From contig CAIYFF010000222.1 in NCBI GenBank assembly GCA_903925435.1, positions 1 through 11,757 of the forward strand: 11,757 nt of DNA. The letters are read 5' to 3'. This document shows, one piece after another, positions 1 through 7,368 of this stretch; position 1 is the first letter of the stretch, and the number at the start of each line of letters is the position of its first letter. Made by a program: the position numbers and the translations under genes. Under the pieces are notes generated by a model, which was given only the letters and a program-made list of their open reading frames with translations, was not told the origin of the DNA and searched no databases. The DNA is from an uncultured Planctomycetota bacterium (lineage in GTDB: Bacteria > Planctomycetota > UBA1135 > UBA2386).

Positions 1-2423
1 ATCAGGTTGGCCGTGCGCTCCATCGACAGGTCCGCGACGTCGCGGAGTCGCACCATCGCACCGCCTTCGCCGCGCAACACGAGGTCGCCGACATCGGTGG
101 GCGTTGCGCGTTCGTCTTGGTGCAAGCGGACGACCAACTCGTAGCGGCGCGCGCCCTCGCTGATCGTGGCGACGCTCTCGCCGAGCAGCGCCTGCTGCAC
201 CTGCAGCGCGGCGGCGGCGGGGGACAGACCGACCGCAGCGAGTTCGCGTTCGCGGTAGCGCACCGGCATCGACGTCGCCTGGATCTCACGGTTGCCCGCG
301 ACATCGCGCGTGCCGGGGATCGTGCGAAGTTCGCGCTCGATGCGCGACCCGAGCTCCCGCAGTTGCGCGAGGTCATTGCCTTGCACGACGACCGCGAGCG
401 CAGCTGGCGTGCCCGAGAGCACGTGGCTCAATCGGTGTTCGATCGGCTGGCCCACGCTCGTCGTGATGCCGGGCACGCTCGCGAGCACTGCGTCGATCGC
501 CTTGCGCACGCCAGCCTTGCTCGCATCGGGCGTGAGCGTCACGTCGATCTCGGAACTGCTGACCGGCTCTGCATGCTCGTCGCGCTCGGCTCGTCCGGTC
601 CGGCGCACCACGGAGCGCACGCCGTCCACCGCCAGCAACTGCCGTTCGACGCTGCCGGCGAGGCGGTCACTTTCTTGCAGCGAGGTTCCGGGCGGGGCCA
701 TCAAGAACACCGTGAAGGTGCCTTCGTGGAAGCCCGGCAAGAAGCTCGTGCCGAACGTCGATCCAACAAACAGGCTTGCGGCCGTCGCGATCGCGGCGCC
801 CGACATCACGCGGCCCTTCTGCGACAACGCGCGGTGAAGCGATGGCTCGTAGCGGCGCAGGATCCAACGCACGAGCGGACTCGCATCGTGGTCGACGGAC
901 GAGCCCTTGGTGCGAGCGAGCAGCAGGCGACACAGCGCCGGCGTCACGGTCAGTGCGACGAGCAGCGACGCGAGCGTCGAGACGATGTAGGCGATGCCGA
1001 GCGGGCGGAAGAAGCGGCCCTCGATGCCCTGCAAGAACAGCAGCGGCACGAACACCATCACGATCAGCGCGGTGGCGAACACCATCGGCTGGCGGATCTC
1101 GTTGCTCGCGTCGAGCACGACCGAGGCGATGGAGCGGCGTTCGCCGTTCGGCAGCGCCGCGTTTTGGCGCAGGCGGCGGAACACGTTCTCGACATCGATG
1201 ATCGCGTCGTCGACGAGGCCGCCGATCGCGACCGCGAGCCCGCCGAGCGTCATCACGTTGATCGACATGCCGAGCGCCCACAGCACGAGCAGCGCCATCG
1301 CGAGCGACAGCGGCAACGCGGTGAGCGTCAAGAACGTCGTGCGCACGTCGAGCAAGAACAGCACGAGGATGATCGCGACGAAGATCGCCGCGTCGGCGAG
1401 CACGCCGATCAGGTTGTCGAGCGACAGTTCGATGAAGTCCGACTGCCGCATCACGTGGCGGTCGAGCTTCATGCCGGCTGGCATCGAGCGCGCTGCGTCG
1501 TCGAGCTTGTCGTCGATCGCCTGCGTCAGCATCAGCGTGTTGGTGCCGGGCGACTTCTGCACCGACATCACGACTGCGCTGCGGCCGTCGGCTGCGGCGA
1601 CGCCGCGCTTTGGCGCAGCGCCGAGTTGCACGTCGGCAACTTGGCCGATGGTGAGTGGGGAGCCGTCGCGCATGCGCACCAACGTGCGCCGGATGTCCTC
1701 GACGCCCTTCACGCGCGCGGTCTGGCGGATCGGGATCTCGCGGCCGCCGACGTCGGTCAGGTAGCCAGCGCCCGCGGTGCTGTGCGCGCCGCGCGCCGCT
1801 TCGACGAGGTCGCCAACGGTGAGCCCGAAGAGCCGCAGGTCCGCCTGGCGCGCGGTCACCTGGTATTCGGGCAAGTCGCCGCCGATCGCGACGACCTGCG
1901 CCACGCCGGGCACGGCGAGCAGTTGGTTGCGCAGCTCGAACTCGGCATACGCGCGCAGCTCCATCGGCGTGCGCACCGCGTCTGGCGACGACAACGCCAG
2001 CAGCATGATCTCGCCCGTGATCGACGTGATCGGCGTGATCTCGGCGTGCGCGTCCGCAGGCAGCGCTCCGCGCACGGCCGCGAGCTTCTCGGCGACGAGC
2101 GTGCGCGCGCGATAGATGTCGGCGCCCCAATCGAACTCGACCCAGACCAGCGACAGTCCGATCGCGCTGCTGCTGCGCACGCGACGCACTCCTGGCAAGC
2201 CAGCCGTGGCGCTCTCGATCGGGAACGTCACAGTCTGCTCGACTTCGTCGGCGGCGAGCCCGGGGGCTTCGCTGAGCACGACGACGGTCGGCGCATTGAG
2301 TTCGGGGAACACGTCGAACGGCATGCGCGGCACTTGCCAGCATGCGACTGCGACGAGAAGCGCGGCGAGCAGCAGCGCCGTGAAGGGCTGCTTGAGCGAC
2401 AGCGCGATGAGCCGTTGGAACAT
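1..2423 (-). CDS. Heavy-metal efflux RND permease, CusA/CzcA family (partial, C-terminus beyond window)
   Basis: Inner-membrane proton-driven pump of a tripartite metal exporter. Translation from ATG at 2423 stays open to base 1, giving about 807 residues; the family is about 1030-1050, so the last TM bundle is missing. It starts MFQRLIALSLKQPF with TM1 near residues 12-30. The first porter domain follows, then TM2-TM6 from about 337. TM4 reads GGLAVAIGGLVDDAIIDVEN, with D405 and E412 matching acidic residues of heavy-metal RND pumps; the first acidic residue of the CzcA DFG motif is replaced by alanine. The second porter domain begins around FLPGFHEGTF (about 563-572) and contains RTGRAERDEHAEP (608-620), a family landmark. 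Start choice: AGGAA lies 9 bases upstream, and the gene begins 15 bases after the adaptor stop in the same frame. By recalled alignment, the CusA Met-triad positions are not methionine (F573, S623). The metal is unknown. The family call is firm. Confidence 0.93.
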   Translation of the reverse strand, partial: MFQRLIALSLKQPFTALLLAALLVAVACWQVPRMPFDVFPELNAPTVVVLSEAPGLAADEVEQTVTFPIESATAGLPGVRRVRSSSAIGLSLVWVEFDWGADIYRARTLVAEKLAAVRGALPADAHAEITPITSITGEIMLLALSSPDAVRTPMELRAYAEFELRNQLLAVPGVAQVVAIGGDLPEYQVTARQADLRLFGLTVGDLVEAARGAHSTAGAGYLTDVGGREIPIRQTARVKGVEDIRRTLVRMRDGSPLTIGQVADVQLGAAPKRGVAAADGRSAVVMSVQKSPGTNTLMLTQAIDDKLDDAARSMPAGMKLDRHVMRQSDFIELSLDNLIGVLADAAIFVAIILVLFLLDVRTTFLTLTALPLSLAMALLVLWALGMSINVMTLGGLAVAIGGLVDDAIIDVENVFRRLRQNAALPNGERRSIASVVLDASNEIRQPMVFATALIVMVFVPLLFLQGIEGRFFRPLGIAYIVSTLASLLVALTVTPALCRLLLARTKGSSVDHDASPLVRWILRRYEPSLHRALSQKGRVMSGAAIATAASLFVGSTFGTSFLPGFHEGTFTVFLMAPPGTSLQESDRLAGSVERQLLAVDGVRSVVRRTGRAERDEHAEPVSSSEIDVTLTPDASKAGVRKAIDAVLASVPGITTSVGQPIEHRLSHVLSGTPAALAVVVQGNDLAQLRELGSRIERELRTIPGTRDVAGNREIQATSMPVRYRERELAAVGLSPAAAALQVQQALLGESVATISEGARRYELVVRLHQDERATPTDVGDLVLRGEGGAMVRLRDVADLSMERTANL

Positions 2424-2432
2424 CTCGTTCCG

Positions 2433-2437
2433 TTCCT
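2433..2437 (-). promoter_or_regulatory. Ribosome binding site of the RND permease
   Basis: AGGAA on the minus strand sits 9 bases before the ATG at 2423, in the 15-base gap between the adaptor stop and the permease start. It supports that start and translation of the permease from the adaptor's mRNA. Confidence 0.55.
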
Positions 2438-2438
2438 G

Positions 2439-3833
2439 CTAGTGGTCTTCTTCGGAGTGGAACGTGCCGTCGGCGTGGAAGTGTCCGCCCTTCTGTTGGC
2501 TGCCGCTTGTCGCGAGCACGAGTTCGTAGGCGCCGTCGACGACGATCTCGTCGCCGTCGGTGAGGCCGCTCAACACCTCGACGAAACGACCGTCGTCGAT
2601 GCCGAGGTCCGCGTCGCAGCGGATCACCACGTCGGGGTTGTCCTTGCTGCGGCGGAACAGCACCTTGCTGAGCCCGTCTTGCAGAACCGCGCGCGTCGGC
2701 ACCGCGAGTTCTTCGGCTCCGACACTCGAGGTCTCGATCTCGACGAATGCCGCGACCTCGGGGCGAGCCCATGCCGGCACATCCGACATGCGGACGTAGA
2801 GCGCCACCGTGCGTTGTTGCGGGTCGGCTTCGACACCGATGCGGAGCGTGCCTTGGATCGCAATGCCAGCGGTTGTGCCGGCAGGAACGACTCGCGAACG
2901 CATGTCGTCTGCGAGTCGCGGCAGGTCGCTCTGGAGTCCCTGCGCCACGAACTGCATCTGCGCAGGATCGATGACTTCGGCGAGCAGCGTCGACGTCTCA
3001 GCCCACGCGCCGTTTGCTGCAGGCAGATGCGCGACGATGCCCTTCTTGCGCGCGCGCACCGTGATGGTGCGCATCGTGCGCCAGCGCGGCTCGCCGCCAT
3101 CTTGCGCCAACAACTGCTGCTGTGCGCATTCGGCGATCGCGGCAGCCGTGTCGAGTTCGAACGCAAAGCGGCGCTCCAGCGCGGTGGTGTTCGCGCGCAA
3201 CTCCGCGAGCGTCGCGATCAGATTGGCGTGCTTCTCGGTCGCCTCGGCCAGCTGCGCGGACACTTGCGACAACTGCAGCCGCGCTGCCGTCATCTCTTCG
3301 GCGTGGCCGCCGACTTCTTGCTGCGTCGCCGTCAATTGCTCGATGCGCGCGCGCATCACCTGCTGCGCATCTTGGAGGCTCTTCTCGTGCGCGTCGTGTG
3401 CTGCGAGCAACGGCGTCATCGCGTCGAGCCGCGCTGCCGTCACTCCGCGCTCCGTCGTGACGTCGTGCAGTCGGCGTTGGCATGCAAGCCATTCCGGCGC
3501 GTCGATCTCGTAGAGCACGTCGCCCGCTTCCACGCGTTGCATCGGCTCCGCCTTCACTTGCACGCGGCCCGCGATCGGCGTGCGGTAGTCCTGGCGGCCT
3601 TGCGGCAGCAACTCGAATCGACCAGGAAGTCGCAGCGTCGCGGCGACGCGGCGGCGTTCGACCGGCGCGAAGCGAATGCCGAGGTTGCGGCGCACGAGCT
3701 CGGGCGCGTCGATGCGGTTCGACGGCGCAGCAGCTTGCTGCTCGTGAGCGTGGTCGTCGGGATCCGTGGCTTTGCCCTTCGAGCATGCGAAGCACGCGAG
3801 CAAGAGGCCGGCGAACAGGGCTGCGGACTTCAT
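2439..3833 (-). CDS. Periplasmic adaptor (membrane fusion protein) of the RND efflux system, His-rich lipoprotein
   Basis: Links the permease to the outer-membrane channel in the periplasm (CusB/CzcB/HlyD type), 464 residues. The N-terminus MKSAALFAGLLLACFAC is a lipoprotein signal with probable lipidated Cys14 (LLAC). Order of parts: barrel strand 52-75; first lipoyl half-motif 82-110 (YRTPIAGRVQV, then VEAGDVLYEID); long Ala/Gln/Glu-rich coiled-coil hairpin about 112-245; second lipoyl half 255-290; beta-barrel about 295-370; membrane-proximal domain 375-445 with AVPTRAVLQDG. Histidines cluster at both ends: DPDDHAH (24-30) and the C-terminal GGHFHADGTFHSEEDH (449-464), plausible metal ligands. 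It lies between the channel gene (38-base gap) and the permease (15-base gap). No clear Shine-Dalgarno precedes ATG 3833, but the signal peptide fixes the start. Family call firm; metal unknown. Confidence 0.92.
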   Translation of the reverse strand: MKSAALFAGLLLACFACSKGKATDPDDHAHEQQAAAPSNRIDAPELVRRNLGIRFAPVERRRVAATLRLPGRFELLPQGRQDYRTPIAGRVQVKAEPMQRVEAGDVLYEIDAPEWLACQRRLHDVTTERGVTAARLDAMTPLLAAHDAHEKSLQDAQQVMRARIEQLTATQQEVGGHAEEMTAARLQLSQVSAQLAEATEKHANLIATLAELRANTTALERRFAFELDTAAAIAECAQQQLLAQDGGEPRWRTMRTITVRARKKGIVAHLPAANGAWAETSTLLAEVIDPAQMQFVAQGLQSDLPRLADDMRSRVVPAGTTAGIAIQGTLRIGVEADPQQRTVALYVRMSDVPAWARPEVAAFVEIETSSVGAEELAVPTRAVLQDGLSKVLFRRSKDNPDVVIRCDADLGIDDGRFVEVLSGLTDGDEIVVDGAYELVLATSGSQQKGGHFHADGTFHSEEDH

Positions 3834-3871
3834 CGTGGGTTCGGTTGCAGGTTGGTCGCTTGGACTTCCGC

Positions 3872-5209
3872 CTAGGCTTGCGGCGCTGCTTCTTGCGGCC
3901 AGAACAGCGAGTTCTCGGCCGCGATGGCGTCGGCTTCGTCGGCTGCTGCTTCGAGCGCGCTGCGCTGCGCTTCGTAGAGCCGCGTCACGGCGTCGAGCAG
4001 CAGCAACGGATCGAGTTCACCGAGCTCGGCGAGTCGTCGGTTGTCCGCGAGTTGTTCTTTGCACGCCGGCACGAGCGTCGACTCCAACTGCTCGCGGCGC
4101 TGCGCTGCGGCTTTGCGCGCCACGTCGGCGCGGAGGCGCGCTTGCGCGAGTTCCTCGTAGCCGGCTTCGAGCGCTGCCTTCGCGGCGTCGCGTTGCGCCG
4201 TTGCCTCAGCGATCGCGAGTTGGTTGCGGTTCCACAGCGGAATCGGCAGCGAAAAGGCGATTGCCGGGCGGTTGATCGCGTCTTCCTCTTCCCAGCCAGG
4301 GAACAGCGACAGCATCGGATACTGCTTGCTCACGGCGAGTTCGAGTTGGCGCTCGGCTTCCGCATGCGCGCGCTTCTTCGCTGCGAGCCGTGGGCCATCG
4401 ATCCACGTCGCGTCGTCGTCGCTCGAAGGCGCCCTCGATTCGATGCGCCACTCCGCTTGCAGCGGCACCTGCGCGCCGGGCGGCAAGCCCAACATCTCGT
4501 CGAGCAGCGAACGCGCGATCGCTGCGTCCGCGCGCGTCGCCATGAGTTCGGCTCGTCGCGAGGTGGACTCGAGCGCGAACAGCCGCGCTTGTGCCCGCGT
4601 GATCTGCTGCGCCGCTGCGAGCTTCGTCGCGATGCGATCGAGGTCGTCGAGCGTTGCGCACAGTTCGGCGAGCGCGTCGGCGCAGGCTGCTTTGCAACTC
4701 CACCGCACCCATGCTGCATCGAGTCCGTCGCGGACCTCGACTTCGCGCGCGAGCGCCATGAGCCGCGCGGTGCCGTGCTTGGTGTCCGCGAGCTGTTGCT
4801 GCAGTCCGAACTGACCTGACAACGGGATCGTGAGTCCGACCGCGGACGTCACGAGCCAAGGGTTGGTGTTGCCGAGCTTGTCTGCCACGCTGCCTTGCAC
4901 GGTGGGGTCCGGCCACAGGCCCGAATGGTCCGCCACCGCACGCGCGACGTCGGCTTCCGCGCGAGCGCGCCGCAGCGAGGGGTGGAACCACAAGGCCAGC
5001 GCGCGGGCCTCGTGTCGAGTCAGCGCAGCTCCTTCAACCTTCGCAAGTCCGGTCGCATTCGCAAACGCGCGCGCAGCGGCGAGATCGGGCATCCGTTCGG
5101 CATACGTGGCAGCGTGCGCCGCGAGATCGACGGGGGCAGGTTCGTAGCTAACGCACGCAGCGGCAATCGCGGCGCAGAGCGGTGTTAGCGTGTGGCGCAG
5201 GGCTGGCAT
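3872..5209 (-). CDS. Outer-membrane efflux channel (TolC/CusC-type outer membrane factor)
   Basis: Outer-membrane and periplasmic tunnel through which the RND pump expels its substrate; 445 residues from ATG 5209. I prefer this start to the in-frame ATG at 5239. It gives MPALRHTLTPLCAAIAAAC, a short hydrophobic signal ending in a possible lipobox (AAAC, Cys19), whereas the longer form adds a His/Ser/Cys-containing stretch ahead of it. Neither start has a good Shine-Dalgarno. The two internal OEP repeats are visible: HPSLRRARAEADVARA at about 76-91 with GLTIPLSGQFG about 125-135, then FSLPIPLWNRNQLAIAEA about 319-336. Between and after them are long Ala/Glu/Arg helices with coiled-coil character. 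It is first in the efflux cluster, 38 bases before the adaptor, and 69 bases after the DsrE-like gene. No metal sensor or two-component regulator is in the window. Confidence 0.88.
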   Translation of the reverse strand: MPALRHTLTPLCAAIAAACVSYEPAPVDLAAHAATYAERMPDLAAARAFANATGLAKVEGAALTRHEARALALWFHPSLRRARAEADVARAVADHSGLWPDPTVQGSVADKLGNTNPWLVTSAVGLTIPLSGQFGLQQQLADTKHGTARLMALAREVEVRDGLDAAWVRWSCKAACADALAELCATLDDLDRIATKLAAAQQITRAQARLFALESTSRRAELMATRADAAIARSLLDEMLGLPPGAQVPLQAEWRIESRAPSSDDDATWIDGPRLAAKKRAHAEAERQLELAVSKQYPMLSLFPGWEEEDAINRPAIAFSLPIPLWNRNQLAIAEATAQRDAAKAALEAGYEELAQARLRADVARKAAAQRREQLESTLVPACKEQLADNRRLAELGELDPLLLLDAVTRLYEAQRSALEAAADEADAIAAENSLFWPQEAAPQA

Positions 5210-5278
5210 CGAGGAGTGGCTAGCACACCGCGCAGGCATGCGCGTGCAAGGGCGCGCAAGAGAAAGACAACCCGAAGC

Positions 5279-5605
5279 TCAGAGCGTGATGACCTTATGC
5301 GCGCGATCGAGCTCGGTCAGGATGGTCTCCATGTCGGACACGTTGCCGACCGCTGGCTCGACGCCAAACGCCTGCAGGCACGTTCCACATGGCACGAGAT
5401 CCACGCCGCGATCATGCAACGCGCGCAACTCCGCGAGCACCGGCGAGTCCATCGCCACGAGCTTGACGCCCGAGTTGAAGAACACGATCGACGTGAGGTC
5501 GGAGAGCCGGATCGACTTGCGCAGGAAGGTCGCGAGGATCTTCTGGCCGAGCGCGCGATCGCCGTGGCCCATCTGGTCCTGATTGAGCACGACGGTGCAT
5601 TCCAT
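5279..5605 (-). CDS. Small DsrE/YedF-like family protein
   Basis: A 108-residue protein resembling the DsrE-like C-terminal domain of YedF proteins (TusA plus DsrE, implicated in sulfur or selenium handling). Visible landmarks are ECTVVLNQDQMGHGDRALG (2-20), IVFFNSGVKLVAMDSPVLAE (40-59, the characteristic NSGVKL-SPVL pair) and the dicysteine segment PCGTCLQAFGV (72-82) with Cys73 and Cys76, the likely redox or persulfide-carrying site. The N-terminal TusA domain of full YedF is absent, and there is no room for it because a tRNA lies just upstream. ATG 5605 was chosen because the longer reading frame to 5716 translates the 3' part of the tRNA. No clear ribosome site is seen. It is followed after 69 bases by the efflux channel on the same strand, so cotranscription is possible but unproven. 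Substrate and partner unknown. Confidence 0.8.
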   Translation of the reverse strand: MECTVVLNQDQMGHGDRALGQKILATFLRKSIRLSDLTSIVFFNSGVKLVAMDSPVLAELRALHDRGVDLVPCGTCLQAFGVEPAVGNVSDMETILTELDRAHKVITL

Positions 5606-5675
5606 GGTGCGGAGTCTTGTGGGGCTTTGGTCGAAGAAGCGCGCGCTCGGCGTCGTTCGCGCACTGCGCAAAAAA

Positions 5676-5765
5676 TGGCGGTGAGGGAGGGATTCGAACC
5701 CCCGGTCGACTTTCATCGACAGCGGTTTTCAAAACCGCCGCATTCGGCCACTCTGCCACCCCACC
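5676..5765 (-). tRNA. tRNA-Ser, anticodon UGA
   Basis: The cloverleaf folds by eye on the minus strand. Acceptor stem GGTGGGG (5765-5759) pairs with CCTCACC (5686-5680), with one G-T wobble, followed by discriminator G and an encoded CCA (5678-5676). The D arm closes with GCA/TGC. The anticodon stem is GCGGT/ACCGC around loop TTTGAAA, giving anticodon TGA. A long class II variable arm has a GTCGA/TCGAC stem. The T arm is GGGGG-TTCGAAT-CCCTC. The anticodon and long variable arm identify serine, reading UCA and probably other UCN codons. A run of T follows the CCA on the minus strand, but no convincing terminator hairpin is seen. Confidence 0.96.
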
Positions 5766-5824
5766 GCATGAGGCCAAGGTTCGCGCGCGGCCTGCGCACT
5801 CCTTGTGCTTCTACGCTACGCGCG

Positions 5825-6256
5825 TCACGACCCCGGCGCCACCACGTCCATCACGTCGCGCGACACGAACATGCGCGCGCCGGTCTGCACCGCGAGCGCG
5901 ATGGCATCGGACGGACGGCAATCGACGAAGCACTCGCTGTCCGCGTCCTTGCCAGCCTTGGCGTCCGCGGGCGCGAGCACGAGGTTGGCGATGAACGTCC
6001 CTTCGCGCAGTTCGGTCACGACGACGCGGGACAGGCGCCAGCCGAGTTCCTTGACGATGCGGCCGATCAGGTCGTGCGTCAGCGGGCGCGGCGCCTGCAG
6101 GCCGTTGAGCTTGCGGTTGATTTCCTCGATCTCGGTGAAGCCGATCACGATCGGAAACGCGCGCTGGGCGCCGCCGATCTCGCGCAGGTGGATGTACTGC
6201 TGCTCGCCCTTCTGCTGAATGACGACGCGGGCGAGCTCGACTTCGATGAGGTCCAT
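5825..6256 (-). CDS. Bifunctional nuclease family protein (BFN/DUF151)
   Basis: A 143-residue member of the DUF151 family, named after a plant protein with DNase and RNase activity; the bacterial role is poorly defined. It begins MDLIEVELARVVIQQ. Family landmarks are the strand and loop LREIGGAQRAFPIVIGFTE (24-42), the PLTHDLIGRIVKELG block (58-72), a TELREGTFIANLVL segment (81-94) and the hallmark RPSDAIALAVQTGARMFV (114-131) containing Arg114 and Asp117. The C-terminal UVR domain found in some homologues is absent. The start at 6256 gives a normal N-terminus for the family; no Shine-Dalgarno is evident. It is transcribed away from the asparaginase gene, with 65 bases between the two starts and a shared candidate promoter. 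Downstream it is followed by tRNA-Ser on the same strand after 59 bases. Confidence 0.9.
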   Translation of the reverse strand: MDLIEVELARVVIQQKGEQQYIHLREIGGAQRAFPIVIGFTEIEEINRKLNGLQAPRPLTHDLIGRIVKELGWRLSRVVVTELREGTFIANLVLAPADAKAGKDADSECFVDCRPSDAIALAVQTGARMFVSRDVMDVVAPGS

Positions 6257-6299
6257 GGGGCGTTGCCGAGCGGCGGATCGGCGCGCGCAGCGGGGCGGC

Positions 6300-6307
6300 G
6301 TTATAAC
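6300..6307. promoter_or_regulatory. Palindromic GTTATAAC, candidate divergent -10 element
   Basis: The 65-base gap between the divergent DUF151 and asparaginase genes is almost all G and C except for GTTATAAC, a perfect palindrome that contains TATAAC on both strands. Read rightward it would start RNA near 6313, leaving a leader of only about 8-9 bases before ATG 6322, which fits the lack of a ribosome site there. Read leftward it would give a leader of about 35 bases before the DUF151 start. No good -35 box is visible on either side. This is a motif-based guess. Confidence 0.35.
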
Positions 6308-6321
6308 GACCGGACTCCCCG

Positions 6322-7368
6322 ATGCCGAGTCTCCCGTTTGCCGAAGGCGCCGTGCTCACGACCGTGAGCCGAAGCGGTCGCGTCGAATCCTGCCACCGCG
6401 GCTCCGTCGCAGTCTGGCACGATTCTGACCTCTTGTTGTCCGTGGGCGCGCCTGCGCAGCCCGTGATCTGCCGCTCGGCGACGAAGCCGCTGCAGGCGTT
6501 GCCGTTCTTGGAGCGCGGCCTCGAGAAGACGATCGGCGCGACCGACGCGGAGATCGCGGTGATGTGCGCGAGCCACGATGGCACCGAAGCGCACACTGCG
6601 TGCGTGCGCGGGTTTTTGCAGAAGGCGGGGCTGCACGAAGGCCAACTCGGTTGCGGGCCGCATGCGCCGTTCGACACCGCGACGCGGCAAGCGATGTTGC
6701 TGGCCGCGCAGAAGCCGATGCGCGTGCACAACAACTGCTCGGGCAAGCACACGGGCTTCTTGTGCCTTGCGAAGGCGTGCGGTGACAACCTCGGCAACTA
6801 CCTCGATCCGTCGAGCAAGAGCCAGAGGGAAGTGGCCGCCGCGGTCGCGGCGATGGCGGGCGTGAGCGGCGTGCCCGAGCGCGGCGTCGATGGCTGCGGC
6901 GCGCCGACGTTCGTGCTGCCATTGCAGGCGCTCGCGCGTTCCTTCGCGAAGTTGGCGAACCCTGTGGGCGAGTCGCCCGTTCGAGCCGCCGCATGCCAAC
7001 GCATCCTCGCCGCCGTGCGCGCAGAGCCGCAGATGCTCGCGGGCAAGAAGCGACTGTGCACGGCGCTGCTGCAGTCGTCGTCGCAGGTGGCGTTCGCCAA
7101 GAACGGAGCCGAGGGCATCTACGCGGTGGCGTTGGCGCCCGATCCCAAGCGCGCGCGGTGTCCCGGAGCGGTCGGCATCGCGGTCAAGATCGACGATGGC
7201 CAGGACCGCGGCTACGAGAGCGCGGTGGTCGACTTGATGCGGCACCTTGGCGTGTTTGGGGCGGCGGTGCCGGCGGCGTTGCAGCCGTTCCATCAGCCAA
7301 AGGTCATGAACACGCGCGAGCAGCAAGTGGGCGACGTGCGCTGCATCGTCGAATGGGGGAGCCTGTGA
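6322..7368 (+). CDS. L-asparaginase, Rhizobium etli (ReAV) / Asparaginase_II type
   Basis: Hydrolyses L-asparagine to aspartate and ammonia in the cytosol; 348 residues, normal for this class, which is unrelated to E. coli AnsA/AnsB. Active-site blocks: CRSATKPLQALP with Ser52 and Lys55 (the Ser-x-x-Lys pair, S48/K51 in ReAV); CASHDGTEAH with Ser84 (ReAV S80); HNNCSGKHTGFL with Cys139 and Lys142 (ReAV C135/K138); VDGCGAPTF with Cys192 (ReAV C189); and AFAKNGAEG with Lys260 (ReAV K263). The near-constant offset shows both Ser-Lys tandems and the zinc-binding Cys-Lys-Cys set are all present, so the enzyme looks intact. Family knowledge is from the ReAV crystal structures. ATG 6322 follows a short GC-rich leader without a Shine-Dalgarno and may be near-leaderless. 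It heads a coupled four-gene run; its stop overlaps the next gene's GTG. Confidence 0.93.
   Translation: MPSLPFAEGAVLTTVSRSGRVESCHRGSVAVWHDSDLLLSVGAPAQPVICRSATKPLQALPFLERGLEKTIGATDAEIAVMCASHDGTEAHTACVRGFLQKAGLHEGQLGCGPHAPFDTATRQAMLLAAQKPMRVHNNCSGKHTGFLCLAKACGDNLGNYLDPSSKSQREVAAAVAAMAGVSGVPERGVDGCGAPTFVLPLQALARSFAKLANPVGESPVRAAACQRILAAVRAEPQMLAGKKRLCTALLQSSSQVAFAKNGAEGIYAVALAPDPKRARCPGAVGIAVKIDDGQDRGYESAVVDLMRHLGVFGAAVPAALQPFHQPKVMNTREQQVGDVRCIVEWGSL
7355..7361 (+). promoter_or_regulatory. Shine-Dalgarno GGGGGAG deciding the nnrD start
   Basis: The purine run GGGGGAG lies just upstream of GTG 7365 and overlaps an in-frame ATG at 7353. Because the ATG itself has no purine-rich site ahead of it, the motif argues for the GTG, whose GTGA overlaps the asparaginase stop. 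Confidence 0.5.

Noticed and set aside
667..2772. 701-codon minus-strand open frame
   Set aside because: It overlaps the permease in a different frame and is Arg-rich low-complexity sequence with no family motif. The true frame starts at 2423 and carries all RND landmarks.
117..3875. 1252-codon plus-strand open frame
   Set aside because: It is the in-register complement of the adaptor and permease genes. Its composition is Arg/His/Ala-rich without domain motifs, while the opposite strand encodes clear RND system proteins.
5210..5278. Possible terminator or palindrome (GCATGC and GCGC-rich runs) between the DsrE-like gene and the efflux channel
   Set aside because: The short GC palindromes are expected in DNA of this composition, and no stem followed by a T run is present.
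5606..5716. N-terminal extension of the DsrE-like protein to 5716
   Set aside because: The extension translates the 3' part of tRNA-Ser (giving GFESLPHRH-type residues, typical of read-through of a tRNA T arm).
5676..5765. tRNA-Ser as a phage or island attachment site
   Set aside because: No integrase gene and no second copy of the tRNA 3' end was found in the window.
6993..7364. Upstream extension of nnrD inside the asparaginase gene
   Set aside because: The extra residues lie wholly within the asparaginase coding region, are Arg-rich and lack motifs. A GTG with GGGGGAG ahead of it fits the family N-terminus.
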